Of a stretch of DNA of 64,000 nt, positions 34,652 to 45,182 are shown piece after piece. Position numbers and translations under genes: made by a program. The notes under the pieces were generated by a model. It had not been told where the DNA came from. It was given only the letters and a program-made list of their open reading frames with translations, and searched no databases. The stretch comes from Acidovorax sp. Leaf160. Its GTDB lineage: Bacteria; Pseudomonadota; Gammaproteobacteria; Burkholderiales; Burkholderiaceae_C. Location of the stretch: the NCBI RefSeq assembly GCF_001424265.1, contig NZ_LMOV01000024.1, positions 284,478-348,477 of the forward strand, read 5' to 3'. Within the stretch, counting starts at the first letter, position 1, and each line of letters begins with the position of its first letter.

Positions 34652-35671
34652 ATGCCCCTGCCGCCCCTCACCTTCGCCTGCCTGATCTACCCCGGCTTCA
34701 TGAGCCTCGACGTCGTGGGCCCGTGGCAGGTCATGGCGTCTGCGAATGACGAACTCAGCCGCCAGGGGCGTGCGCCGCACTACGCCTTGCGTTTGCTGGC
34801 CGAGCAGCCGGGCATGGTGACCTGCTCCGCCGGTCTGGGGCTGGTGGCGCAGGCCGCTTACGGCGATGAACCCATCGCAGGCATCCACACGCTGATCGTG
34901 CCCGGAGGTCAGGGCGTGTCGGGCCAGTTGGGCAATGCCACGCTGCTGCGCTGGCTGCAGCAGGCCGAGCCGCTGGTGGCGCGGATGGGGTCGGTGTGTT
35001 CCGGCGCACTGCTGCTGGCCGAAGCCGGCTTGCTGCACGGCCGCCCGGCCACCACCCACTGGGAGCGGGTGGCCGAGTTCCGCGAGCGCCACCCCGGCGT
35101 CGATCTGCAAGGCGACCGGCTGCACACCTACGACCCCACCGGCATGCACGGCGACGCCCATGTCTTCACGTCGGCCGGGGTCAGCTCCGGCATCGATCTG
35201 GCACTGGCGCTGGTGGAGCACGACCTGGGCCGCGCCCTGGCGCTGGCGGTGGCGCGACGCCTGGTGATCTACCTGCGCCGTCCCGGCGGACAGGCCCAGT
35301 TCAGCCGGCTGGTGGCGCCGGACGCCGAGCACACGCCGCGCCTGACACCGCTGCTGGAATGGATTCCCGGCCACCTGGGCGAAGACCTGTCGCTGGAAGC
35401 GCTGGCCGCGCGCTCCTGCATGGCCCCGCGCACGCTCACCCGCGTGTTCCAGCGCGAGCTGGGCACCACGCCGGCGCGCTATGTCGAACGGGTGCGGGTG
35501 GAAACCGCATCTGCCTTGCTGTCGCAAGGCCAGGCGTCGGTCGCGACCATCGCCCGGCTTTGCGGCTTCCAGCATCCCGAAACCCTGCGGCGGGCCTTTC
35601 ACCGGCAGCTCTCGGTGAGCCCGCAGGCGTTCGCGCAGCGCTTCGGGCCAGCGGCGGCTGCCGGGCTCTGA
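34652..35671 (+). CDS. GlxA-family transcriptional regulator (DJ-1/PfpI plus AraC HTH)
   Basis: A 339-residue protein with a DJ-1/PfpI-like N-terminal domain (ACLIYPGFMSLDVVGPWQVM, then GSVCSGALLLAEAGLL with the nucleophile-position Cys) and a C-terminal AraC-type double helix-turn-helix (LEALAARSCMAPRTLTRVFQ, then IARLCGFQHPETLRRAFHRQ). It is followed 47 bases later by an MFS gene that it may control. The start at 34652 fits the family, and more upstream sequence is not conserved-looking. Confidence 0.87.
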   Translation: MPLPPLTFACLIYPGFMSLDVVGPWQVMASANDELSRQGRAPHYALRLLAEQPGMVTCSAGLGLVAQAAYGDEPIAGIHTLIVPGGQGVSGQLGNATLLRWLQQAEPLVARMGSVCSGALLLAEAGLLHGRPATTHWERVAEFRERHPGVDLQGDRLHTYDPTGMHGDAHVFTSAGVSSGIDLALALVEHDLGRALALAVARRLVIYLRRPGGQAQFSRLVAPDAEHTPRLTPLLEWIPGHLGEDLSLEALAARSCMAPRTLTRVFQRELGTTPARYVERVRVETASALLSQGQASVATIARLCGFQHPETLRRAFHRQLSVSPQAFAQRFGPAAAAGL

Positions 35672-35718
35672 ACCCGCTGCGCAGATCCCCGATTTCCCCA
35701 CCCTCTCGCCGACTGACC

Positions 35719-36885
35719 ATGTTCCTGCTGAACCACCCCATCCTCCGCCTGCTGTTTGCCGCCCAGGCGCTCTACTGGTCCTGTTCCATCATCGGCATCA
35801 CGCTGACCTCGCTGGCCGGTTTGCGCCTGGCGCCGTGGACGGTGCTGGCCACGCTGCCGCTGGCGCTGCTGGTGCTGGGCAACCTGTTGGCGGTGATGCC
35901 GCTGTCGGTCGCCATGCAGCGGCATGGCCGGCGCCCGGCGCTGATGCTGGGTGCGGCCGTCGGCGTGGCGGGCGGGCTGCTCTGCGCGGTGGCGCTGCAG
36001 CAGGGCAGCTTTGCGCTGCTGTGCCTGGGCGCGACCGCCATCGGCGTCTACCAGGCGTCGTCGGGCTTCTACCGGCACGCCGCGCTGGAAGCGGTGGAGC
36101 CGCAGCGCCGGGGCCGTGCCGCCGCCTGGGTGGTGGGCGGCGGCGTGTGTGCGGCGGTGCTGGCGCCGCCGCTGGCCGTGGGGTCGCGCGACGCACTGGC
36201 CGTGCCGTTCGCGGGCGCCTATCTGGTGATCGCCGCACTGGCGGCGCTGGGCCTGCTCACCGTCTCGCGGCTGCCCAGGGGCGGCGCGGCGGCGCCCCGG
36301 CCCGCGCCGGGCGCGCTGCGTCTGCTGATGGCGCGGCCGGGCCTGCGTGCGGCCGTGCTGATGACGGCCATCGGCCATGGGCTGATGATTCTGGTGATGA
36401 ACGCCACGCCGCTGGCGATGGATGCCTGCGGCTTTTCCACCGCTTCGGCGGCGACGGTGATCCAGTGGCATGTGATCGGCATGTTCCTGCCGGCCTTCTT
36501 CGCCGGCCCGCTGGTGGACCGGTTCGGAGCGCGCCGCGTGGCGGCGGTCGGGGCTGCGGCGATCGCTGCCAGCGCCTGCACGGCGCTGTCGGGCGTGGAG
36601 ATGGCGCACTTCTTCGCCAGCTCGCTGCTGCTGGGCCTGGGCTGGAACCTGATGCTGATCGCCGGCACCACCCTGCTGGCCGAGAACCACGCGCCGCAAG
36701 AACGCGGCGCGGCCCAGGCGTTGATGGAGCTGTGCAATGGCGCCACGGCCGTGGCCATGTCGTTCGGCTCGGGCGCCCTGCTCGCGGGCGTCGGCTGGAC
36801 GGCCATCAACCTGGCCGCCCTGCCCCTGCTGGCGCTGGCCTGCGCCGCGCTGTGGGTGCGCAAGGCCAAGCCGCTCATGGCTTGA
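35719..36885 (+). CDS. MFS transporter
   Basis: A 388-residue membrane protein with about twelve helices in two halves. The loop between helices 2 and 3 has the MQRHGRRPALMLGAAVG pattern, an MFS A-like motif, and a related one, VDRFGARRVAAVG, occurs in the second half. The substrate is unknown. It probably exports a compound sensed by the upstream GlxA-type regulator. Confidence 0.85.
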   Translation: MFLLNHPILRLLFAAQALYWSCSIIGITLTSLAGLRLAPWTVLATLPLALLVLGNLLAVMPLSVAMQRHGRRPALMLGAAVGVAGGLLCAVALQQGSFALLCLGATAIGVYQASSGFYRHAALEAVEPQRRGRAAAWVVGGGVCAAVLAPPLAVGSRDALAVPFAGAYLVIAALAALGLLTVSRLPRGGAAAPRPAPGALRLLMARPGLRAAVLMTAIGHGLMILVMNATPLAMDACGFSTASAATVIQWHVIGMFLPAFFAGPLVDRFGARRVAAVGAAAIAASACTALSGVEMAHFFASSLLLGLGWNLMLIAGTTLLAENHAPQERGAAQALMELCNGATAVAMSFGSGALLAGVGWTAINLAALPLLALACAALWVRKAKPLMA

Positions 36886-36919
36886 GCCGGCGCCGTGCGC
36901 GGGTGCGCCGCGCGACGGC

Positions 36920-37747
36920 TCAGGCGGTTCGGTGAACGGCCGGGCTCTGGCGCTGTGCCCAGACCCACATCGCCACGCCGGCGACGATCATCGGCACGCA
37001 GAGCCACTGCCCCATGCTCATGCCCAGCGAGAGGATGCCGAGGAACGCGTCGGGTTCGCGGAAGTACTCGGCGATGAAGCGGAAGACGCCGTAGCCCACC
37101 AGAAACGCGGCCGACACCTCGCCCAGCTTGCGGCCCCGGCGCGCGTACAGCCAGAGCAGCACGAAGAGCAGCAGCCCTTCCATCAGGAACTGGTAGATCT
37201 GCGAGGGGTGGCGCGGCAGCATCGAGCCGCTTTGCGGGAACACCATGCCCCAGGGCAGCGACGGATCGGCAAAGCGCCCCCACAGCTCGCCATTGATGAA
37301 GTTGCCGACGCGGCCTGCCGCGAGGCCGGTCGGCACGCAGGGGGCGATGAAGTCGGTCACCTGCAGCCAGGGGCGGCGGCGCGACCGGGCGTACCAGGCC
37401 ATGGCCACGATCACGCCGAGCATGCCGCCATGGAAGCTCATGCCGCCCTGCCAGATGTAGAAGATCTCCAGCGGGTGCGAGAGGTAGTAGCCGGGCTTGT
37501 AGAACAGGCAATAGCCCAGCCGCCCGCCCACCACCACGCCCATCACGCCGAGAAAGAGGATGTCTTCGACGTCCTTGCGCGTCCAGGTCTGGGCGCCGGT
37601 GAAGGAGGCATAGGGCTGGTGCCGCAGCCGGCGCATGCCCAGGAACATGAAGAGACCGAAGGCGGCGAGATACGTGAGGCCGTACCAGTGGATGGAGAGC
37701 GGCCCCAGTTGCAGGGCCACGGGGTCGATGTGCGGGTACATGAGCAT
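36920..37747 (-). CDS. lgt: Prolipoprotein diacylglyceryl transferase
   Basis: Inner-membrane enzyme that attaches diacylglycerol to the lipobox cysteine of prolipoproteins. The 275-residue protein has about seven helices and the Lgt signature [14 protein letters not shown] (about 144-157). It also has [13 protein letters not shown] near the start, [13 protein letters not shown] and [14 protein letters not shown]. Confidence 0.96.
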   Translation of the reverse strand: MLMYPHIDPVALQLGPLSIHWYGLTYLAAFGLFMFLGMRRLRHQPYASFTGAQTWTRKDVEDILFLGVMGVVVGGRLGYCLFYKPGYYLSHPLEIFYIWQGGMSFHGGMLGVIVAMAWYARSRRRPWLQVTDFIAPCVPTGLAAGRVGNFINGELWGRFADPSLPWGMVFPQSGSMLPRHPSQIYQFLMEGLLLFVLLWLYARRGRKLGEVSAAFLVGYGVFRFIAEYFREPDAFLGILSLGMSMGQWLCVPMIVAGVAMWVWAQRQSPAVHRTA

Positions 37748-37797
37748 GGTGGCCGGTATTGTGCCCGCCGACCATGCCCCTGCCGAGCGCCCGCCCC

Positions 37798-38493
37798 TCA
37801 GCGGCCCAGCGAGGTGCCCAGCTGCTGGCCGAGGGCCTGCCCATACGGGCTGGCGAGCCATGAGAACCCCGCGGCGTTGGCCAGCACGGTCAGCCAGAAC
37901 ACGGCGCGAAAGGCGGCCTTGGCCGATTTGTGCCGCAGGGTTTGCTGCGCCAGCACCGCGCCCGGCCAGCCGCCGGCCAGCGCCAGCAGATGCAGCGTGC
38001 GCTCGGACACCCGCCACGCCCCCGCCCGGGCCGCCGACTTGTCCCACGCGTAGACGAGGTAGGTCACGAGGCTTGCGAGCGGATACACCCAGAGCAGCCA
38101 GCGCGGCGGATGGCCGAGGATGTAGCCGGCGGCCAGCATCAGCATGAAGGCCGGCAACGCCCAGAGGGCTGCGGCGCTTCCCGCCCTTCCGCCGCTGCTG
38201 GCCGACGCGCGGCGGGACGCGGGCCGCGTCGACCGGGCGGGCCGAGCGGACCGAGCGGGCCGAGCGGGCCGGGGGCTAGGCGCCTGCGCCACCAGCTCGA
38301 CGTTGACCGCGCGCTTCTGGCCATCCCGGCCCGGTTCCACCTCGAAGCGCACCCGCTGGCCCGGCCGGGGCCGCTCGCGCAGCGGGCGAAAGGCCTTGAT
38401 GTGAACGAAGACCGGGTCGCCGCCGGCCGGCGGCTCGATGAAACCGAAGCCGCGGTCGTCGTTCCAGGACTGCAGGGTTCCGTCGAAGCGCAT
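37798..38493 (-). CDS. Cold-shock domain plus DUF1294 membrane protein
   Basis: A 231-residue fusion. Residues 1-65 form a cold-shock (CSD) domain ([20 protein letters not shown] with FVHIKAF) that should bind nucleic acid. A low-complexity Pro-Ala-Arg linker (about 70-95) follows. The C-terminal DUF1294 region has four helices and the [20 protein letters not shown] signature. The linker is coded by a degenerate 9-base tandem repeat (38230-38275). The function of this membrane-tethered architecture is unknown. Confidence 0.85.
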   Translation of the reverse strand: MRFDGTLQSWNDDRGFGFIEPPAGGDPVFVHIKAFRPLRERPRPGQRVRFEVEPGRDGQKRAVNVELVAQAPSPRPARPARSARPARSTRPASRRASASSGGRAGSAAALWALPAFMLMLAAGYILGHPPRWLLWVYPLASLVTYLVYAWDKSAARAGAWRVSERTLHLLALAGGWPGAVLAQQTLRHKSAKAAFRAVFWLTVLANAAGFSWLASPYGQALGQQLGTSLGR

Positions 38494-38671
38494 GGGCAAT
38501 CGTTGAGCAGATAAGGAATCGGAGAGGGGCTGCCATTTTGAGCCTGCCGCAGGCCGGCCAACGCGAACGCTTCTGATCCCCGTACGCAACCAGAGCGCCA
38601 GGCCGGGGGTTTGCGCGACAAAGGCACGCCGAACCGCGATACTCCCGGCTGAAACAACCATAAAGAAGATC

Positions 38672-39151
38672 ATGCAAGGGAACCCCCAAGTCGTCGAATA
38701 TTTCAAGGACCTGCTGCGCGGCGAGCTCGCTGCGCGCGACCAGTACTTCGCCCATTCACGCTTCTACGAAGACATGGGCCTGGTGCGGCTCTACACCCGG
38801 CTGAACCACGAAATGGAAGAGGAAACGCAGCATGCCGACGCGCTGCTGCGCCGCATCATCTTCCTGGGGGGCCGGCCCGACATGCGCCCGAAGGAGTTCA
38901 CGCCCGGCGTCACCGTGCCCGACATGCTGCGCAAGGACCTGGACACCGAATACGAAGTGCGCGCCGCGCTGCAAAACGGCATGGCGCTGTGCGAGAGCGT
39001 GGGCGACTACGTGAGCCGCGATCTGCTGCTGGTGCAGCTGAAGGACACCGAGGAAGACCACGCCTATTGGCTGGAAAAGCAGCTGGGCCTGATCGACCGC
39101 ATCGGCCTGCCCAACTACCTGCAGTCGCAGATGGGCACCGAATCCGCATGA
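38672..39151 (+). CDS. bfr: Bacterioferritin-type iron-storage protein, haem Met replaced
   Basis: A 159-residue four-helix-bundle ferritin. Ferroxidase ligands are Glu18, Glu51, His54, and a Glu and His in DTEEDHAYW near the end, with Tyr25, all as in E. coli Bfr. The residue that binds haem in E. coli (Met52) is Thr52 here ([10 protein letters not shown]), so the haem-bridging site is absent unless Met48 substitutes. It may therefore be a haem-free subunit that works with another Bfr chain. AAGAAG lies before the ATG. Confidence 0.9.
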   Translation: MQGNPQVVEYFKDLLRGELAARDQYFAHSRFYEDMGLVRLYTRLNHEMEEETQHADALLRRIIFLGGRPDMRPKEFTPGVTVPDMLRKDLDTEYEVRAALQNGMALCESVGDYVSRDLLLVQLKDTEEDHAYWLEKQLGLIDRIGLPNYLQSQMGTESA

Positions 39152-39278
39152 AATGCCGCGCAGGCGCTCGATCCACGGGCACCTGCAGCGACTGAATTCA
39201 TGGCAAAAGCATCACGAGTGGCTCCACGATAGAAGGCGCGCGAACGACGTGCCCCGATGAAAAAGCCGAAATGAAGAA

Positions 39279-39313
39279 AGCCGCACCTGTCGCCAGGTGC
39301 GGCTTTTCTTTTT
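39279..39313. terminator. Bidirectional intrinsic terminator between bfr and ilvD
   Basis: AGCCGCACCTG and CAGGTGCGGCT form a perfect 11-bp stem with a 4-base loop, followed by TTTTCTTTTT on the plus strand. On the minus strand the stem is followed by TTTCTTC, so it may serve both convergent genes. Confidence 0.85.
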
Positions 39314-39384
39314 GGGAGTCTCGTCTGGAGCCGGGCCGCCGACTTGTGCGCCGTACACGCGGCGGCGGCGGCGAGGCCCTGGCC

Positions 39385-41241
39385 TCAGTCGAGCAGCGCT
39401 GGATCGCGCACGGCGCCCTTGTCGGCCGACATGACCAGCTTGGCATAGGCCTTGAGCGCGGCGGACACCTTGCGCGGCCGCGGCTGGGCGGGCTTCCAGC
39501 CACGGGCGTCCTGCTCAACACGGCGGCGGGCCAGCTCTTCGTCGCTCACCAGCACGTTGATGGTGCGGTTCGGAATGTCGATGCGGATGCGGTCGCCGTT
39601 CTGCACCAGGCCGATCGCGCCGCCGGCAGCGGCTTCGGGCGAGCAGTGGCCGATCGACAGGCCCGAGGTGCCGCCCGAGAAGCGCCCGTCGGTCAGCAGC
39701 GCGCAGGCCTTGCCCAGGCCCTTGGACTTGATGTAGCTGGTCGGGTAGAGCATTTCCTGCATGCCGGGGCCGCCTTTGGGGCCCTCGTAGCGCACCACGA
39801 CGATGTCGCCCGCCTGCACCTTGCCGGCCAGGATGTTCTCCACCGCTTCGTCCTGCGACTCGGTGACGTGCGCGGATCCCTCGAAGACATGGATGGATTC
39901 ATCCACGCCCGCGGTCTTGACCACGCAGCCGTCCAGCGCGATGTTGCCACGCAGCACGGCCAGGCCGCCTTCCTTGCTGAAGGCGTGCTCGTACGAGCGG
40001 ATGCAGCCTTCGGCACGGTCCAGGTCCAGGCTGGGCCAGCGGGTGTTCTGGCTGAAGGCCACCTGGGTGGGGATGCCGGCGGGGCCCGCCATGTAGAAGT
40101 GGCGCACGGCCTCGTCCTGCGTGCGGGTGATGTCCCACTGCGCCAGCGCATCGCCCAGCGTGGGCGCATGCACCGTGGGCGCGTCGGTGTGCAGGCGGCC
40201 CGCGCGGTCGAGTTCGCCCAGGATGGCCATGATGCCGCCCGCGCGATGCACGTCTTCGATGTGGTACTTGTTGGTGTTGGGCGCGACCTTGCACAGCTGC
40301 GGCACGTCGCGCGAGAGGCGGTCGATGTCGGCCATGCTGAAGTCGATCTCGGCTTCACGGGCGATGGCCAGCAGGTGCAGGATGGTGTTGGTGGAGCCGC
40401 CCATGGCGATGTCCAGCGTCATCGCGTTCTCGAAGGCCTTGAAGCCCACCGAGCGCGGCAGGACGCGGTCGTTGTCCTGCTCGTAGTATTCCTTGGCCAG
40501 TTCCACGATGCGGCGGCCGGCGCGCTTGAAGAGCTGTTCGCGGTCGGCATGCGTGGCCACCACGGTGCCGTTGCCCGGCAGCGACAGGCCCAGCGCCTCG
40601 GTCAGGCAGTTCATCGAATTGGCGGTGAACATGCCCGAGCAGGAACCGCAGGTCGGGCAGGCGGAACGCTCCACCTCGGCCACGTCGGCATCGGAATACT
40701 TGTCGTCGGCGGCGATCACCATCGCGTCCACCAGGTCGAGCTTCTTGAACTCCATGACCTTGGTGACGGGGTTGGCCAGGCGCGTCTTGCCGGCTTCCAT
40801 CGGGCCGCCGGACACGAACACCACGGGGATGTTCAGCCGCATGGCGGCCATCAGCATGCCGGGGGTGATCTTGTCGCAGTTGGAGATGCAGACCATCGCA
40901 TCGGCGCAGTGCGCGTTCACCATGTACTCGACCGAGTCGGCAATGATGTCGCGGCTGGGCAGCGAATACAGCATGCCGTCGTGGCCCATGGCAATGCCGT
41001 CGTCGACCGCGATGGTGTTGAATTCCTTGGCGACGCCGCCGGCCGCCTCGATCTCGCGGGCGACGAGCTGGCCCAGGTCCTTCAGGTGGACGTGGCCGGG
41101 CACGAACTGGGTGAACGAGTTCACCACGGCGATGATCGGCTTGCTGAAGTCGTCGTCCTTCATGCCGGTGGCGCGCCAGAGGGAGCGGGCACCGGCCATG
41201 TTGCGGCCGGCGGTGGAAGTCTTGGAACGGTATGCGGGCAT
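39385..41241 (-). CDS. ilvD: Dihydroxy-acid dehydratase
   Basis: Fe-S dehydratase of branched-chain amino-acid synthesis, acting on 2,3-dihydroxy-isovalerate and -methylvalerate. The 618-residue protein has the cluster motif [12 protein letters not shown] (about 118-129), [18 protein letters not shown] (about 190-207) and the [19 protein letters not shown]-terminal signature. The start at 41241 ([17 protein letters not shown]) is the family N-terminus. It is apparently a single-gene unit. Confidence 0.97.
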   Translation of the reverse strand: MPAYRSKTSTAGRNMAGARSLWRATGMKDDDFSKPIIAVVNSFTQFVPGHVHLKDLGQLVAREIEAAGGVAKEFNTIAVDDGIAMGHDGMLYSLPSRDIIADSVEYMVNAHCADAMVCISNCDKITPGMLMAAMRLNIPVVFVSGGPMEAGKTRLANPVTKVMEFKKLDLVDAMVIAADDKYSDADVAEVERSACPTCGSCSGMFTANSMNCLTEALGLSLPGNGTVVATHADREQLFKRAGRRIVELAKEYYEQDNDRVLPRSVGFKAFENAMTLDIAMGGSTNTILHLLAIAREAEIDFSMADIDRLSRDVPQLCKVAPNTNKYHIEDVHRAGGIMAILGELDRAGRLHTDAPTVHAPTLGDALAQWDITRTQDEAVRHFYMAGPAGIPTQVAFSQNTRWPSLDLDRAEGCIRSYEHAFSKEGGLAVLRGNIALDGCVVKTAGVDESIHVFEGSAHVTESQDEAVENILAGKVQAGDIVVVRYEGPKGGPGMQEMLYPTSYIKSKGLGKACALLTDGRFSGGTSGLSIGHCSPEAAAGGAIGLVQNGDRIRIDIPNRTINVLVSDEELARRRVEQDARGWKPAQPRPRKVSAALKAYAKLVMSADKGAVRDPALLD

Positions 41242-41591
41242 CGTGGTGGCTCGGTCGAAAAAAACGCAGGAAGAAAGGATGATGGGCCGCGATTGGCGGC
41301 CGCCGCGCGCCCGTGCGAACAACCTCTTGAGCCGCGCCCTGGGCAATGGGAAACGCAGCGAATTATCTACGACGCCCCTGGGCGCACGCGCTGCAGCGGC
41401 CGGATCCCCACGCGGCAGGTGGTGCCGCATCTTGGGAGGTTGCGCATCCCGGTGCGGGGCGGGAGCGGCCAGGCGCCCAGGCAGCCGTTGCCCGATTCGG
41501 GTGGAGCGCTGGTCGATCCTCGGGACGACGCTATATAGTTAATAGCAACGGATCGATATCCGGCGCTCACCCTGCGCGCCGGTGCGCCGCT
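41242..41591. other. ilvD upstream region with repeat copy E
   Basis: About 350 bases without a gene. On the minus strand GATAAT (41367-41362) is a possible -10 for ilvD, with no good -35. The right part holds repeat copy E (41530-41575). Confidence 0.45.
41530..41575 (-). repeat. Interspersed palindromic repeat, copy E, decayed
   Basis: GCTATATAGTTAATAGCAAC then GGATCGATATCCGGCGCTCA keeps the AT-rich GCTAT...ATAGC arm and a GGCGCT core of the family. The rest has diverged. Confidence 0.45.
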
Positions 41592-41834
41592 TCAACGCGG
41601 ATCGCGCGGCCGGATGCCCAGCGCTTCCTTCTGGCGGTCGATGCGGTTGCGCTTGCGCAGCTCCATCTTCTCCATCGCCTTGCGCGACGAGCGGCCCGAG
41701 GCATCGGACCAGGTCCACCACACCACAGCCACGCCGAACGGCGCCAGCACCCACCACCACGTCCACGCGGCGACGGGGCCGATCTCCAGCCACTTCAGCA
41801 CAACCAGCAACAGACCCAAACCCAAGGCGTACAT
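41592..41834 (-). CDS. Small Trp-rich membrane protein (TIGR04438-like)
   Basis: An 80-residue protein with two hydrophobic segments rich in Trp (KWLEIGPVAAWTWWWVLAPF and a following VVWWTWSDASG). A basic tail follows (KAMEKMELRKRNRIDRQKEA, ending in RPRDPR). Length and Trp pattern fit the small Trp-rich family of Burkholderiales, whose function is unknown. It is divergent from the cytochrome c gene. Confidence 0.8.
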   Translation of the reverse strand: MYALGLGLLLVVLKWLEIGPVAAWTWWWVLAPFGVAVVWWTWSDASGRSSRKAMEKMELRKRNRIDRQKEALGIRPRDPR

Positions 41835-41943
41835 GGCGATCCCCCGAGGTGACGCAGGCCAGCGGGCACCTGCCCGTCAACCGCGTTCACTACAATTTCA
41901 TTGAATCCAATATAAACGACGTCCCAACCTGCAGGAAACCCCG

Positions 41944-42249
41944 ATGAAGCGCACCACGATCCTTTTGGCCCTGGCCTTTTCGGCCGCGGCGCCTGCCATG
42001 GCCGACCAGGCCCTGGCCACGTCCAAGAACTGCATGGCCTGCCACGCGGTGGACAAGAAGCTGGTGGGGCCCTCGTACAAGGACGTGGCGGCCAAGTACG
42101 CCGGCCAGGCTGGCGCGGCCGACAAGCTGGCCGTGAAGATCATCAAGGGCGGCTCCGGCGTCTGGGGCCCGGTGCCCATGCCTGCCAATTCGCAGGTGAA
42201 CGAAGCCGACGCGAAAAAGCTGGCCAACTGGATTCTGTCGCTCAAGTAA
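41944..42249 (+). CDS. Small periplasmic cytochrome c (c551-like)
   Basis: A 101-residue monohaem class I cytochrome c. Signal peptide 1-20 ends AMA-D. The haem motif is CMACH (30-34) and the axial Met is in PVPMPAN (Met79). It is an electron shuttle, possibly to the cbb3 oxidase. AGGAAACCCCG precedes the ATG. Confidence 0.93.
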   Translation: MKRTTILLALAFSAAAPAMADQALATSKNCMACHAVDKKLVGPSYKDVAAKYAGQAGAADKLAVKIIKGGSGVWGPVPMPANSQVNEADAKKLANWILSLK

Positions 42250-42293
42250 TTCGCAGCCGGCCGCCTCGGCTGCCATCTCCGCCCCAACCAGAC

Positions 42294-42331
42294 AAAAGCC
42301 GCCGGGTGCTGATCGCGCCCGGCGGCTTTTT
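42294..42331. terminator. Bidirectional intrinsic terminator after cytochrome c gene
   Basis: AAAAGCCGCCGGG (42294-42306) and CCCGGCGGCTTTT (42318-42330) form a perfect 13-bp stem with an 11-base loop. It lies between convergent genes and has A/T tracts on both sides. Confidence 0.88.
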
Positions 42332-42367
42332 GCTGTCAGGCACCGGCCCGGTACCGGGCCGAGGCGC

Positions 42368-42934
42368 TCAGATGCGCAGCTCTGGGTCGGCGCGCAGCGT
42401 CGGGTCGGTGGGGTAGACCGGCGGCGTGGCGTGTACCGGCGCCATACCGGGCGTCACGGCCTGTGCCATGGGCGTGCCGGTCACGCCGCGATGGCGCAGC
42501 TGGTCTTCCAACTGGCCGACGTAGGCCGCAGTGGCGTTGTCCGATTCCTGCACCCGGGCCGCAAGCCGCGATTCCAGCGCGTCGATGCGCGCCAGCAGCG
42601 CGTCCTGGCTGGTGCGGTAGTGGCCGTCGAGATAGGTGCGCAGTTCGGTGAAGCGCGAGGCCTCGGCCTTGTCGGCCAGGTCGCGCTGGGTGGCCATTTC
42701 CTTGGTGTGGCGACGCGTTTCCAGCAGCACGGCGCCCTGCAGCCACAGTACGTAGGCGAGGAAGAACACGGCCAGCAGGATGGTCAGCGCCAGCATCACC
42801 AGGCCGAGTGGCGCCTGGATGGAGGTGACGCCGAGCCAGATCTGCGTGGGTGTCGAAAGCGTCGTCCAGTTCAGCGCGGCCAGCGCGCCGATGGCGACCA
42901 CGATGAGGACGAGGATGATGCTGCGGAAATTCAT
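42368..42934 (-). CDS. LapA-domain membrane protein with coiled coil
   Basis: A 188-residue protein with two N-terminal helices (about 5-24 and 40-67), the arrangement of LapA/DUF1049 proteins. A helical region predicted to be coiled coil follows (about 70-140, with ARIDALESRLAARVQESDNA), then a Pro-rich tail. Linked elsewhere to lipopolysaccharide assembly, but the match here is by form. Function is not certain. Confidence 0.65.
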   Translation of the reverse strand: MNFRSIILVLIVVAIGALAALNWTTLSTPTQIWLGVTSIQAPLGLVMLALTILLAVFFLAYVLWLQGAVLLETRRHTKEMATQRDLADKAEASRFTELRTYLDGHYRTSQDALLARIDALESRLAARVQESDNATAAYVGQLEDQLRHRGVTGTPMAQAVTPGMAPVHATPPVYPTDPTLRADPELRI

Positions 42935-43090
42935 GGTTGTGGTTCTCCCATTGCACAGGCGGAGTGAGGCGCCGACGGGCCCGAAGGCAGGGCCCGCGAC
43001 GTGCGGTGCGCAGGTTGTAACCCAGCCTGCGGGCTCGAAGCGCCGCGGCGGGGATGGTTCCGGCGCCGTCCTACAGGGGGCGCGCACCAT

Positions 43091-43113
43091 GAAGAAAGCC
43101 GCCCTGGGGCGGC
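43091..43113 (-). terminator. Intrinsic terminator after acsA
   Basis: On the minus strand GCCGCC-CCAG-GGCGGC is followed by TTTCTTC, about 36 bases beyond the acsA stop. The stem is 6-7 bp, with a short U-rich run. Confidence 0.6.
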
Positions 43114-43148
43114 TCGGGGTCTGAGGGTAGGCGGCGGGGCCGCCCGGC

Positions 43149-45182
43149 TCAGTTGGCTTGCGCCAGTTGATCCAGGATCGCGGGGTTCTCCAGCGTGCTG
43201 GTGTCCTGCGTGATGGCTTCGCCCTTGGCGATGGAGCGCAGCAGGCGGCGCATGATCTTGCCGCTGCGGGTCTTGGGCAGGTTGTCGCCGAAGCGGATGT
43301 CCTTCGGCTTGGCGATCGGGCCGATCTCCTTGGCCACCCAGTCGCGCAGCTCCTTGGCGATGGCCTTGGCCTCGTCGCCGGTCGGGCGGGAGCGCTTGAG
43401 CACCACGAAGGCGCAGATGGCCTCGCCCGTCAGGTCGTCGGGGCGGCCCACCACGGCGGCTTCGGCCACCAGGTCGGTCTTGGAGACCAGGGCGGACTCG
43501 ATCTCCATCGTGCCCATGCGGTGGCCGGAGACGTTCAGCACGTCGTCGATGCGGCCGGTGATGCGGAAGTAGCCCCGGTCGGCCCCGGAGCCGGAGGGTC
43601 CGCCAGCGGACCGCACCGCGCCGTCGCCCGCCAGGTAGTAGCCCTTGAGCTCCTCGGGGAAGTAGCTCTTCTTGAAGCGCTCCGGGTCGTTCCAGATCGT
43701 GCGGATCATGCTCGGCCAGGGGCGCTTGATGACCAGGATGCCGCCCGTGCCGTTGGGGATGTCGTTGCCCATCTCGTCGACGATGGCGGCGGTGATGCCC
43801 GGCAGCGGCAGCGTGCAGGAGCCCGGCACCAGCGGCGTGGCACCCGGCAGCGGGGTGATGACGTGGCCGCCGGTCTCGGTCTGCCAGAAGGTGTCCACGA
43901 TGGGGCAGCGCTCGCCGCCCACGTTCTTGTGGTACCACATCCAGGCCTCGGGGTTGATGGGTTCGCCCACGCTCCCCAGGATGCGCAGGCTCGACAGGTC
44001 GGAGCTGGACGGATGCACCGCCTTGTCGGCTTCGGCCGCCTTGATGAGCGAGCGGATGGCGGTGGGGGCGGTGTAGAAGATCGACACCTTGTGGCGCTCG
44101 ATCATCTGCCAGAAGCGGCCGGCGTTCGGGTACGTGGGCACGCCCTCGAACACCACCTGCGTGGCGCCTGCGGCCAGCGGGCCATAGGCCACGTACGTGT
44201 GGCCGGTGATCCAGCCGATGTCGGCCGTGCACCAGAACACGTCTTCGGGCTTGAGGTCGAAGGTCCAGTCCATCGTGAGCTTGGCCCACAGCAGGTAGCC
44301 GCCGGTGGCGTGCTGCACGCCCTTGGGCTTGCCGGTGGAGCCGCTGGTGTAGAGGATGAAGAGCGGGTGCTCGGCGCCCACCGGCACCGGGGGGCAGTCG
44401 GCGCTCTGGCCGGCCAGGGCTTCATCGAAGGTCTTGTCGCGGCCCGCCACCATGTGGCAGGCGGTGGGCGTGCGCTGGAAGACGAGGATGCTGCGGATCG
44501 TGTCGCAGCCGCCCATGGCGATGCCTTCGTCCACGATGGCCTTGAGCGGCAATTCCTTGCCGCCGCGCATCTGGTAGTTGGCGGTGATGACGGCCACCGC
44601 GCCCGCGTCGATGATGCGTTCCTGCAGCGCCTTGGCCGAGAAGCCGCCGAACACCACGCTGTGCGTGGCGCCGATGCGCGCGCAGGCCTGCATCGCGACC
44701 ACGCCCTCGATGGTCATGGGCATGTAGATGAGCACGCGGTCGCCCTTTTGCACGCCCTCGGCCTTGAGGGCGTTGGCGAAGCGGGCCACGCGCTCCAGCA
44801 GTTCCTTGTAGGTGACCTTCGTCACGGCGCCGTCGTCGGCCTCGAAGACGATGGCGGTCTTGTTCTCGACCGGCGTGCCGATGTGGCGGTCCAGGCAGTT
44901 GGCACTGGCGTTCAGTTCGCCGTCGGCGAACCACTGGAAGAAGGGCGCGTTGGATTCATCGAGCGTGCGCGTGAACGGCTTCGCCCACTGCACGTTCTCG
45001 CGCGCCAGGCGCGCCCAGAAGCCGTCGAAGTCGCGCTCGGCCTCGGCGCACAGGGCCTCGTAGCCGGCCATGCCCGACACGCGGGCGGCGGTGGCCAGCG
45101 CTGCAGGGGGCGGGAACACCCGGTTTTCCACCAGCACGGATTCGATGGTGGCTGAGGCGGGCGTCGCGGCGGGGGCTGTCAT
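43149..45182 (-). CDS. acsA: Acetyl-CoA synthetase
   Basis: AMP-forming acetate:CoA ligase of 677 residues, close to the usual length of about 650. Motifs are [14 protein letters not shown], the [16 protein letters not shown] stretch that shapes the acetate pocket, and the C-terminal [13 protein letters not shown], whose Lys (about 641) is the acetylation-regulated site. An Ala-rich N-terminal extension (about 1-15) precedes the family start. It allows growth on acetate and assimilates acetate from other routes. Confidence 0.96.
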   Translation of the reverse strand: MTAPAATPASATIESVLVENRVFPPPAALATAARVSGMAGYEALCAEAERDFDGFWARLARENVQWAKPFTRTLDESNAPFFQWFADGELNASANCLDRHIGTPVENKTAIVFEADDGAVTKVTYKELLERVARFANALKAEGVQKGDRVLIYMPMTIEGVVAMQACARIGATHSVVFGGFSAKALQERIIDAGAVAVITANYQMRGGKELPLKAIVDEGIAMGGCDTIRSILVFQRTPTACHMVAGRDKTFDEALAGQSADCPPVPVGAEHPLFILYTSGSTGKPKGVQHATGGYLLWAKLTMDWTFDLKPEDVFWCTADIGWITGHTYVAYGPLAAGATQVVFEGVPTYPNAGRFWQMIERHKVSIFYTAPTAIRSLIKAAEADKAVHPSSSDLSSLRILGSVGEPINPEAWMWYHKNVGGERCPIVDTFWQTETGGHVITPLPGATPLVPGSCTLPLPGITAAIVDEMGNDIPNGTGGILVIKRPWPSMIRTIWNDPERFKKSYFPEELKGYYLAGDGAVRSAGGPSGSGADRGYFRITGRIDDVLNVSGHRMGTMEIESALVSKTDLVAEAAVVGRPDDLTGEAICAFVVLKRSRPTGDEAKAIAKELRDWVAKEIGPIAKPKDIRFGDNLPKTRSGKIMRRLLRSIAKGEAITQDTSTLENPAILDQLAQAN

